Part shown: positions 21,118 to 30,710 of the stretch, piece by piece | Layout: every line of letters starts with the position of its first letter | Position numbering within the stretch: position 1 is the stretch's first letter | Assembly (NCBI GenBank): GCA_022559845.1 | Contig: JAHNEJ010000975.1 | Span: 124,001-188,000 of the forward strand | Direction of reading: 5' to 3' | DNA: 64,000 bases | DNA from: Amorphophallus konjac | Taxonomy: Eukaryota; Streptophyta; Magnoliopsida; Alismatales; Araceae | Made by a program: the position numbers and the translations under genes | The notes under the pieces: generated by a model | Database searches by the model: none | Seen by the model: the letters and a program-made list of their open reading frames with translations, nothing else | Told to the model about the DNA's origin: nothing

Positions 21118-24117
21118 TGTTGTGCCCCTTGTGCTTTGTTGATGATGTGATGTTTTAATGATAGCAACATGAATGAGTCACCACATTATCTTGAATATGT
21201 CTGACCTTTTCTGTGGGAGATTGCATAAGTGTGCCATGTCTGAATTGTGAAGAACGCATGTGTATGCTTGAGTAATGCTGTGATATATTGGCTTGTGCTT
21301 GATTTCTGTTCTTGATTTCTGTTCTGTGCATTGCTTCTCTGCTGATATATTCATACATTGTCTTAGGCTAAGTCTATACAGACTTTAGCGTCTCATTTAG
21401 CATCTAAGGCAAAGTCTACACATTGGCTAAGTGTGTACATCGCTTTCATTTCTTGAGATCAAGACCATACGTTACACTGTTTCTTCAAGTCCATACATCG
21501 TGAAAGTCTATACACTCCTCTTGGCCTTAGCATCTGTTTTGAAGTCCATACATTGGTCTTCAGTTCAAGTCTGTACAGCGTTACGTTCTCTTTGGAAAGT
21601 CTGTACAGCGTCAAGTCTGCACATTGGGCTTTCACGTGAAGTCTACACATCGGTCTCTACTTTGAAGTCTATACATTAGCTAAGGGTCTTCAAGTCCATA
21701 CACAGTCGTCTGATGCATATTGATTAACAGGAAATCTGCTATGAGGTAGTACACTATATGTCCGTACTGTTTCTGTCATACTTCGTGTTATTCTTATGTT
21801 TATGTCCGTGTTATTTCTTTCGTACCTCGTGTTACTTTAAGTTGTGTGCTGGTTGACTTCGTGCTGATTCCTCTGAAGCAGATCGAATTGTTCTGATGAA
21901 CTTCGAGTTGCTTCTGTATGAACCTCGTGTCGTTAGCACTTAGTTGCTCATCTCGAGTCAGTCCTCTATGATTGCTCTTGTGTCTTCGTGTCAATTACTG
22001 TAGTTCCTCGAGTTGTTCTTTTGCTTCCACCGTTTCATCACGTGTTATTGAAGACGTGTCTATCTCATGTCTTCGTGTCGTGTTTTCTAGACCTCGTGTC
22101 TTTGTCACTTTGTGACCTCATCTCGTGTCATCTTTTATGTCTGCTTGTTTAATTTCGTGTCACTTACTGTTGTTCCTCGAGTCGTTCTTTTTCTTAGTGT
22201 CACTGCTTCATCACGTGTCGTGATAGCCGTGTCACTCTTCTGTCTTCGTGCTGTTTTTCTCTTTAAACTTCGTGTCCTTCTCACCTTGACCACACTCCGT
22301 GTCAATTCCTGTGTTCTGTCTTCGTGTTGTTTTCAACTCATGTCGGTTTCTGTTTTCATCTTCGTGTTGTCATCAACTCGTGACGGTTTCTATTATTTGT
22401 CCTCGTGTCGTGGTCAGCCCGTGTCGCCTCGTCTTCGAGTCGTTCATTTGAGCTATTTTGTGCTCGAGTTGTTTTTCTTATGTTTTCAAGTGTTGTTTCA
22501 CTTCGTGTCGTCTTTTGTTGCCGTTTGTTAGTTCGTGTTGTTTCGTTCTAACCTCGTCCAGGTTTTCTTCTAAATCGCGTGCTCTTCTATTGTTTCACTC
22601 CGTGATATTTTCTTCTCACCTCGTGCTATCTTGATCTGACCTCGTGTCACCTTCCTTGATTGTGTCAGTCTTGTCCATTGTATCTCATGTCATTCTTTTC
22701 TTATCTCGTGTTGTTATCATATACCTCATGCAGCTTTAGTTTTAGTGGCCATACATCGTGTTAATGGTTTTTATCTCCTTACAGGTACGAGGAAGAATAT
22801 TCCTAAATAAATGGGCTGCACGTGATCCAAGACAAGAGGAACCAACCCAATGAGGACACGTGGCAGGAAGGTTCTGGATCGAGCATGGGAAGCACACGCA
22901 TGTTGTGCCCTATCCACCTGCTGCCGCTATAAATAGAAACCTTCGCCCACCGATGAAGGAAGATCAGAGCCAAGAAAGAAAAGGCAGAATTACAGAGAGC
23001 TCGATCCAACAGTGAAGAGAAAGAAAAAGAGAGATAGCAGTGAAGAGAAAGAAGAAGAGAGTGAGAGTGAAAGCAGAAAAAGAAAAAGAGAGAGAGATAG
23101 TGCTCGTGTGAAGAAAGAAGAAAGAGTGAAGAAGAAGAAGTGCAGAAGAGAGCAGAAGAGAAAGAAAGAGAGATAGAGAGTGAGCGAGAGAGCTCGTGGA
23201 GAAGAAGGAAGAAGCTGCTTGAAGATCTATCTTCACTGGACCGTGGATCAGATCCAGGCCAGTCAGCTCCGTTGAGAGCCACATTGTGCATTTCATTTTT
23301 CAGCTTTCTGTTTGCTGAAGTTATTTTCATTTCGTGTTTTTGTTTTTCCATTTTCATCTGGTTATCTTGTTCTTCCGATTGCCCTGTTGGGGATCGGGTT
23401 CCTCCTGTTGGTTCAGAAGAAGGGAGATCTGATCTCCGGGTTGCAAGTGACAGGTTGTCACTTGTGGGTTCCCTCTGGTTAGAGGAAGGGAGGCTAGTCC
23501 TCCGGTTCTGGACTTGTGGTTGCAAGTCCAGGTGTCCCTCCTGGTCTGGAGGAAGAGAGGTCTGCGACCTCTAGTTTCCAAGTGGCTGGGAGTCACTTGG
23601 GTGTCCCTCCGGTTGGGATGAAGAGGGGAGGCTGTTCCCCTAGTCAACCTGTGTGGCAGCAACTGTTTGCAGACTGAGTCTGCTTGGTTCTAGCGTTTGC
23701 TAGTGAAGCCTCACTCCGGTTGGGAGTGAGGGGTGGATGTAGGTCTGGAGGACCGAACCACCTTAAAATCTTTGAGCAGTGGTTTGCTTATAGTGTGTTC
23801 TTCCATATCTCCTACTACCCTTCACAGATTGTCTTGAGATTTCTTATTCTCATTTGTGCTGCTTCCGCTAGTTGATTGTTTCGGGGGGCCAGTTACATAT
23901 TTGCTCTTTTGTTTAAAAGGATTTTCAACTGGTTCATCAGATTGCTAGATTTGCTTCTGCTGGATGCTTGGATAGGTTCGCTCCACCTGCTTGTTATTTT
24001 GTCTAATCATATTAGCTTAACTCCGGAACTTGCTTAGCATCCTAGATTTTAAATTGGGCATATTTCGTAGCAGGATACATTTACCCCCCCTCTGTATCCG
24101 GGCCTAGCACCCTAACA
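21118..24117 (+). repeat. 3' LTR of the Sirevirus-like element
   Basis: It is a 3000-base copy of 12984-15981 with the same motif arrays, TATA box (22927-22936) and stem-loop array (23379-23774). It ends CTAACA, followed by the CTCCC target duplication. Confidence 0.85.
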
Positions 24118-24869
24118 CTCCCCCCTTTCCATTCCCCCTCTGTTAGCCGCCCACAAGTCCCCTGCGTTGCCACCTTCCTCACACCTCCGGCCATCCACTT
24201 CTCTGCATGGCCACACCTCCGCCACCACCACCCTCCCACGCTCACCGTTAGCACCCAGCGAGATCATCCTCTCCCACTCCCCATTGCTTTCCTTCTCTCT
24301 CTAGCTCACACCCCTCCCTTCACCACATCCACTGTCGGCCCCTGCGTCCCTCTCCCGAGGCCATCGACCGCCCCTCTCCCTCTCTTCTCTGCCGTGAACC
24401 ACCCCCGACCTCCACTCCTCTCTTTTTCTTTCTTTCCCACCTCATCTCTTCTCTCACCATCTCCCTCTCCCAGCGCATGCACAGCTCCGCCACCACCACC
24501 CTCCCACCTGCACCGCCACTGCAGCGACTCCTCCACGCCCGTTCGCGAGCCCGTCGTTGCCGTCCGCCTCGGTTATCACCAACACGTCGCCTGCAGCATC
24601 TCGCCACTGCCGTCTACTCCCCGGGTGCACGCCGCCGTGAGCTTCACGCCGTCCGTCCGCCTCCGCCGCGACCATCGCGAGCCCCCGCGCCGGGCACCTC
24701 CCCTCCTTGCGCTCCACCCTGCCGCGACCGCTGCCACCTTCACCGGCAACCCGCCACTGCCGAGCACCCACCTCGCCTGCACCGGCCGCCGTCCACTGCG
24801 CCTTACGCCTGCCACCCACGCCCTGCCGCACCGGTCGCACCGGCCACCTCGCGCCGGCCTCGCGAGACC

Positions 24870-25420
24870 CCCCTCTCCCTTTTTCTCCTCTCCCTCTCAT
24901 CTCTCCCGTTTCCCCTCTCTCTCTCCCGTTTCCTCTCTCTCACTCTCGTTCTCTCTCCCTCCCGTTCTCTCGCTCACCCTCTCTCCCTCTCTCTCCTCTT
25001 CTCTCCCCACCGCCTCACTCTCTTCCTCCCCTCTTTCCTCTCGCACCCCCTCTCATCTCTCCCGTCTCCCTTATTTCTCCCGTCACCCTATGTCTTTCTC
25101 CCCCTCTCTCCTCTCACTCCGTCTCTCTCTCCGGCCCCTCTCTCTCTTCTCACCGCGCCCCTCTCTCTCTCTCTTCTCTCTCTCGATCTCTCCCTCCTCT
25201 CTCCGTCTCACTCTCTCTCTCCCTCTCTCTCTTTTTTTTTTTAATTTTTTTTATTCTCTCTTCTCTTTTCTCTCACTCCCTCCCTCTCACCCTCTTCTCT
25301 CTTTCACTCTCTCTCGATCCCTCTCTCACTTTCTTTTTTTGTTTTTCTACCCCCCTCCCTCTCTCTCTTTCTCCCTCTATCTCTCTTCCCTGCCTCTCAC
25401 GATCTCTCCCTCTTTCCAAT
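24870..25420. repeat. Polypyrimidine tract in the Tat LTR
   Basis: About 550 bases of nearly pure CTCTCC/TTTCTC on the plus strand follow a GC-rich block (24480-24860). It is repeated at about 47120-47680 in the other LTR with indels. The long translations here (Ser/Leu/Pro runs) are low-complexity artefacts. Confidence 0.65.
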
Positions 25421-26219
25421 TTGTCATTTTATTTCATTTTTTGTTTCTATTATTTATTTTTCTTTTATCATGTAAATATATTTATAAATAGATATTTTAT
25501 ATATATCCAAATATCTATATACATATATATTACTACATATATATATTTATGTATATATTACTATATTTATATTTAGATGGATATTTATATATGTATATAA
25601 AGTTATATATGAATTATATATATCTTACATATATCTTTATATGTACATATCTCATATATATATATCTAAATCCATGCAATAAAAGGAAGATCATTCCAAG
25701 TGCTTCCGTGTGTTCGTCACACCGTTCTTGCAACTGTTGAAGCTCCCCCAAAACTCGTCGCCGATCCTCCCCCAATAAGTTTTTCCCCCCTTTTTATTTT
25801 TATTTAGTCAATTAATCATGTTGCATGCATCATTTAACATATGTGCCATACCTTTCTCTCCGAGAGGGCCTCGCTTGTGAGTGTCTTTATGTTTGTGCAT
25901 TTCATCATGTCATTCTCCCACCTTTTTAGTTCTAAAGGGGTTTTAAAAACACCAACCAGGTACGTGTTCGTTTATATTATTTACAGTTTCATTACCTAAG
26001 GATTGGTACTACACCGTCGTCATTCTCATTTAGTTATTTTTTCTCTGTTTGTTCTTTGTGTAAGGGTAACCAGTTAAAGGCCATCTTCTTCGGCCTATCG
26101 AAAGAAGAGGAAGAAGGAACCCACGTAATTCCCACGTCAAAGGCAAAAGCGATCAATCCACTCGGGACCCTCGGTCCCTGGCGATCACAACACTCTTAAC
26201 GCGCGCTCCATTTTGATCA

Positions 26220-26575
26220 TCTTTGTTTTAATAACACCCGCGGAGAGTTGCTCCCCGCAGTGGTTATCTTCTTCTGTCTCTGACCTCACTCGCACGGAGG
26301 ATTATTCTCCGCGGCGGTTTCTGTGATTTACTTTCTATATATCTAATTCCTAACTGGTGCGGTGGGTCACCTCCCGCGACCGTTTCCATTTCAGCATTTT
26401 ATTTTCTGCACTTTACTTTCTAACTCCCAACTATTTAATTTCAGCATTCCCCTATCATCGCTTTAAAATCCCGTGGAGATCAACATCTCGCGGCGGTTTA
26501 TTTGATCCCTTTTCCTTTCCTGTCACATATACTTATATTATAGTAAAGACCCCTCAGAGGTCACAGTCTCGTGGT

Positions 26576-26618
<43 letters not shown>

Positions 26619-26693
26619 TATATTATTTATGTCACATTAAAGACCCCTCAGAGGCCAAAGCCTCGTGGTGGTTTCTATATTTATATATATATA

Positions 26694-26735
<42 letters not shown>

Positions 26736-26781
26736 TATTTATGTCGCATTAAAGACCCCTCAGAGGCCACAGTCTCGTGGT

Positions 26782-26825
<44 letters not shown>

Positions 26826-27350
26826 ATTTTTATTATTTATGTCACATTAAAGACCCCTCAGAGGCCAAAGCCTCGTGGTGGTTTCTATATATACATATAT
26901 ATATATATATATTATTATTTATATTATTTATGTCGCATTAAAAACCCCGCAGAGGCCACAGTCTCGTGGTGGTTTCTATATATATATATATACTTATACT
27001 TATTATTTATGTCACAATAAAAATCCCGCAGAGGCCATAGTCTCGTGGTGGTTTATATATTTATATACTTATATCTATTATCTATGTTATAGTAAAAACC
27101 CCGCAGAGGCCAATGTCTCGTGGTTGTGTGTATATATATTTATATTTATTATTTATAATGCATTAAAAATCCCGCAGAGGCCAATGTCTCGTGGTGGTAT
27201 ATATATATACTTTTATTTATTATTTATATTGCTTTAAAAAATCCCGTAAGGCCAATGTCTCGCGGTGATTTCTAGATGTACATATATTAATTACTGCTCA
27301 TCTTGCAATATTGTTGTTAAAACCTCGCAAAGACCAATGTCCTGCGGTGG
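26220..27350. repeat. Hairpin-unit array with (TA)n spacers in the Tat LTR
   Basis: Four upstream units carry clear short hairpins, for example CCCGTGGAGAT/ATCTCGCGG near 26467 and GCGGAG/CTCC-CGC near 26230. Ten further units of about 75-110 bases then repeat AAAGACCCCTCAGAGGCCA...CTCGTGGTGGTTT, separated by (TA)n runs and TTATGTCACAT. The second LTR has the same ten units (about 48820-49570) with different TA lengths. Confidence 0.7.
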
Positions 27351-27766
27351 TGTGCTTTTATTCATATTGTTCTTGTAACTGTTCGGGGAGTGATATATCG
27401 TTACAATTTCCGAGTCTACGTGTCTTCCCGTCTGTCAAATTATATTACGTAGAGTCCCTGGACTCGAATTTGGTATCTGAAAAGTTGCTCTCGGAACGGT
27501 GGGTTACGCCTATCGGGAAGGGGTTCAATTTGCGCGAGAGGGTCTTCGGACCCCTATCTCCGCCATGTACCGGAGTTCGGCCAGTCTAAGTTCTCTCTGT
27601 CTCAACTAGAGTGTCATCTGTAGGTCGTACTTGTCCACCGTTCTTTCATATCCCCTACAGCGCGCGTTTCCATTATTTTGTCCTCATTTCTTTCACCCTT
27701 TATTACTCGGAGAGGGAGAAACCCCATCTCTCTCTCTCAGTCCACCACGTGACGCATTCACATCTC

Positions 27767-27784
27767 TGGCGATCACGGTGGGAC
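27767..27784 (+). promoter_or_regulatory. Candidate primer-binding site of the Tat element
   Basis: TGGCGATCACGGTGGGAC starts four bases after the LTR end ATTCACA at 27762. Position and the leading TGG fit a PBS. I do not assign the tRNA with confidence; a tRNA-Arg-like primer, as in Ogre elements, is possible. Confidence 0.55.
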
Positions 27785-27816
27785 CTGCTTTTTACTTTTC
27801 TGGTTACCCACAAGCT

Positions 27817-28270
27817 TTCGGCACCCACGTGTGCCCCTCCTTTTGACACCCACGTGTGTCCCTCTTTTCGGCACCCACGTGTGCCCTTCCCTATTGCGCC
27901 CACGTGCGCCCACTCCCCTCGTGCACTTCGTGCACTCCCCCGGTCCTTTGTGGTTACTTGAGAGGTTAACGTTATCTCGTGCACCACGTGCATTTCTCCT
28001 CCATTTGGCACCCACGTGTGCCCCTTCTCCTCCATTCGGCACCCACGTGTGCCCTCCTTCATTCGGCACCCACGTGTGCCCTCCCTACCATTCGGCACCC
28101 ACGTGTGCCCTCCCTACCATTCGGCACCCACGTGTGCCCCTCCATTCGGCACCCACGTGTGCCCCTTCTCCTCCATTCGGCACCCTCGTGTGCCCCGCCT
28201 CCTTGTTTCCCTCTATTTGGCATCCTCGTGCCCCGCCTCCTTATTGCGCCCACGTGCGCTACGTCATTCC
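27817..28270. repeat. G-box minisatellite in the Tat leader
   Basis: About a dozen near-palindromic units of GGCACCCACGTGTGCCC, 24-40 bases apart, lie between the PBS and gag. Twelve contain the exact hexamer CACGTG, and a few are mutated to CCTCGTG. Repetitive frames across it (FGTHVCP-type peptides) exist on both strands and are judged non-coding. From 28271 to 28995 I see only unremarkable leader sequence, A-rich at 28768-28850. Confidence 0.7.
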
Positions 28271-28995
28271 CCTCGTGCACTACGTGCACCCTTGAGCCCC
28301 TTTCTCTTTTTCCAAGTGATCTACGTGTCTCGGAAAGAGAAACGGTTGTATCCTACTCCATCTGTTTATTGCTTTTATATCCTTGTTATATCATTGTGAT
28401 TATCTCTGTTCTATTTGTGTGTTTATCTCTGGTATTTGTGCGTTATACATCTTTTATTCAGCACTGCATTTCATGCATTTACCCCTTTTCTTTTCTTTCT
28501 TTTACTTATTTAAGGATTAACCCCTCTCGGTGAAGGAAGGACTCTCCGTCGGGAATTCCTCTCGACGGACTAGGATCTCCTCCATTGAGACCTCCGTAAG
28601 TCCCCGACAGCGAAGGATTCCCTCTTCGTTCACTGGGCTGGTTGTACCACTGAAGTACTCCGGAGTTAGTTACCTATTCGTGGTGAGACGAGTGCCCCTA
28701 GCTGACACGGCGGTAAAACAAAGTGCAATTAGGGTCCCTCCTACTAAGTGTGAATTTTATATTTGTTAAAATAAAAAAAAATAAAAATAAAAATAATTAA
28801 GTAAATCAAAACACAAAAAAAGTTTAAAATAAAAATAAAAAAAATGGCGTAAGATCATCCACTTGTCTGTTAATCTCTGATACTTGTTTGCTAGTGTATG
28901 CATTTACGCTCTGGTAAAATTACAGGAATGGCTCACGACTCTTCGAAGAGAATCAATTAGGTCGTGGTCAGTCAGCTGACCCACGGGTCCACGCA

Positions 28996-30710
28996 ATGGA
29001 CTCAGGCCCCTCCCGCGAGACCTCACAAGAGGTCCCCGTTGTTCCACGGGAGGTAGCTCCACCCCAGGATATCTTCTCCCTTTTGGGTGCCCTCGCTAGT
29101 ACACAGCTCAGCCCTGAGCAACTTCTGGCCTTTCAGGCCATTTTAAAGGGGAAGTCTGTTTCTCCCCCTCCTCACGAGTCAACTCCGGCTCCCACATCCT
29201 ACCAACAGCCGCTCCAGGCTACTACATCTCCATCACATGTATATGTCGCTCCTTCTTCTTCACTTCAAGGACAGGCGAGCCAACAGCCCGCCTCTCACCA
29301 ATTCCCCCTCTACAGTCTCAAACCCCTACCATCCCTCATACGGTACCCCAAGCGGGTCCGTCCACTGGTGGGCCACCATACCCTTCTGGTTCAGGGCTCC
29401 CTTCTCAGGCCCCTGTGAGGCCTTCTCAGCCTCAATGGCAGGCCCCGCCTCCACCCGCCGAGGAGCTCACCCAGTCACTCCTCAACAAATACAATGAGAT
29501 GGACCAGCAAGTTTGGCACTTAAAGAAAGTGGTGGATGGGAGGTCTGCCCCTGAGATTTCCCTGCCAATCCTTCCCACATTTCATCTCCCTCCCTCCGAA
29601 ATGCTTACATACCGTAGGTATAACGGCACGGGTAACCCTTCTATTCACATCAAGGATTTTATGCATGAATCCTCCTTCTGGCAGAATGAGCCAAAATCCC
29701 TGGCTTACCTTTTTCGGAGGTCATTGGATGGTCCTGCCTTAGAATGGTTCTATTCTCTAGAGCCAAGTGAGGCTGAGGATTTTGACATTGTCAAAGCTAA
29801 ATTCATACAAAAGTACCAGGATAGGGTCGGTCCTTCTCTTTCTATCACCGACCTAGTTGCTGAGAAAATGAGGTCGGACGAAGATTTTGTCCAGTATGCT
29901 GATAGATGGAGGTCCCTGGCCGATAAGATAAAAGATACCCTTTCAGAACCCGAGCAAGTCAAGATGATTGTGTCTAATGCAACCCCGCAGTTTAGACACA
30001 TTTTAGCCATGAATAAGCTTACCACGATGGAGGAACTTTATGAGAGGGCTCGGTATATCCAGACCCAATTAAAAGATTCCCCCATCATGCATATGTTTGA
30101 ACCCTCAAAGCCTAGGGTGTTTAAGAAAACAGGTACCGGTGTTCAAGGAGGAACAACTGAGGGAGTCGTCATAAATGAGCAAGTGAGTGTGCTTGGCAGC
30201 CCCAACCAACCAGTTAACCCAAGGCCTCCTCAGGTTTCACGACCTCCCTTTCAACAAGGTCCACCTCTTTATCGTCCTCCACCCCAAAATAACCCCCTTC
30301 AAAACAACATGCCTCAACCCTTTCATCCCCAACAACAACAACAACCACAACCTCAGTATCACCAAGTTCCACCCCCGGGAAATTACGGCCCACCACAACA
30401 ACGGATGAGGCCCATTGGACCCAAAAGAGCCCATTATCCACCATTGCCCGAGGCATTGCCGGACATTTTTAATGCCCTCATGGCTGCCAACCTACTTACT
30501 TTGCCCAAAGAAAAGTTTACATGGCCCCCAAATGCTGATACCTCCAGGTACTGTGTCTATCACAGACAGCCGGGTCATACGGTGGAGAATTGTTTCAACT
30601 TCAAAGATTACATTTATGACATGAATGATCTCGGTGAAATCGATTGGGATGAAATGAGGCGATGCATCGCCACCCTAAAGGCCAGGAGATCTCCGCCTAG
30701 CCACAGTTAC
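28996..30710 (+). pseudogene. Tat gag, frameshifted
   Basis: A Pro/Gln-rich N-terminus starts at ATG 28996. Its frame fails near 29305, in a C-rich stretch, and coding continues in a second frame. The Retrotrans_gag domain follows: FHLPPSEMLTYRRYNGTGNP, then LDGPALEWFYSL, FVQYADRWRSLADK and a YERARYIQTQ helix. A Gln/Pro-rich linker leads to a CVYHRQPGHTVENC knuckle near 30550, the CX2HX4HX4C form seen in Tat-lineage Gag. Near 30705 a second frameshift passes coding into the protease frame. Gag forms the cytoplasmic particle; this copy cannot make it whole. Confidence 0.75.

Larger units (their letters stand above)
12984..24117 (+). mobile_element. Gag-only Sirevirus-like LTR retrotransposon (TR-GAG type)
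   Basis: It is complete. LTRs of 2998 and 3000 bases (TGTTGTGCCCC...CTAATA and ...CTAACA) flank an internal region of about 5.1 kb. Target duplication CTCCC lies at 12979-12983 and 24118-24122. The uninterrupted site is preserved at about 46376-46390 in the other Tat LTR, including an identical count of Cs. The primer site is tRNA-iMet type, and AGGGGGAG motifs repeat through the 3' internal region, a Sirevirus hallmark. Only gag is present; no protease, integrase or RT was found. By eye the LTRs differ at only one or two bases per hundred, so it is the youngest element here. Confidence 0.85.
12217..27762 (+). repeat. Tat LTR (middle), interrupted by a Sirevirus-like element
   Basis: The LTR starts TGTAGACACG and ends ATTCACA, giving TGT...ACA termini. 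Without the insert (12984-24117 plus one 5-base duplication) it is about 4.4 kb and aligns with 45640-49982 (4.34 kb). It contains, in order, an AT-rich stretch (12360-12650), a GC-rich block (24480-24860), a polypyrimidine tract (24870-25420), an AT-rich simple-sequence stretch (25480-25660) and a hairpin array (26220-27350). It serves at once as the 3' LTR of the left unit and the 5' LTR of the right unit. Long translations through the pyrimidine and TA tracts are artefacts of low complexity. Confidence 0.8.

Noticed and set aside
24394..25576. Long open frames of 255-365 residues in the CT-rich part of the Tat LTR (also 46738-47833)
   Set aside because: They are open in all three plus-strand frames because the DNA is almost pure pyrimidine with few stop codons. 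The peptides are Ser/Leu/Pro/Phe runs with no domain.
26357..27237. Open frames of Tyr/Ile repeats in the TA-rich array
   Set aside because: They are produced by (TA)n runs reading Ile-Tyr; lengths differ between the LTR copies and no start context or domain is present.
27831..28533. Repetitive FGTHVCP-type proteins on both strands in the Tat leader
   Set aside because: The minisatellite unit reads open in several frames on both strands at once, which indicates repeat structure, not coding.
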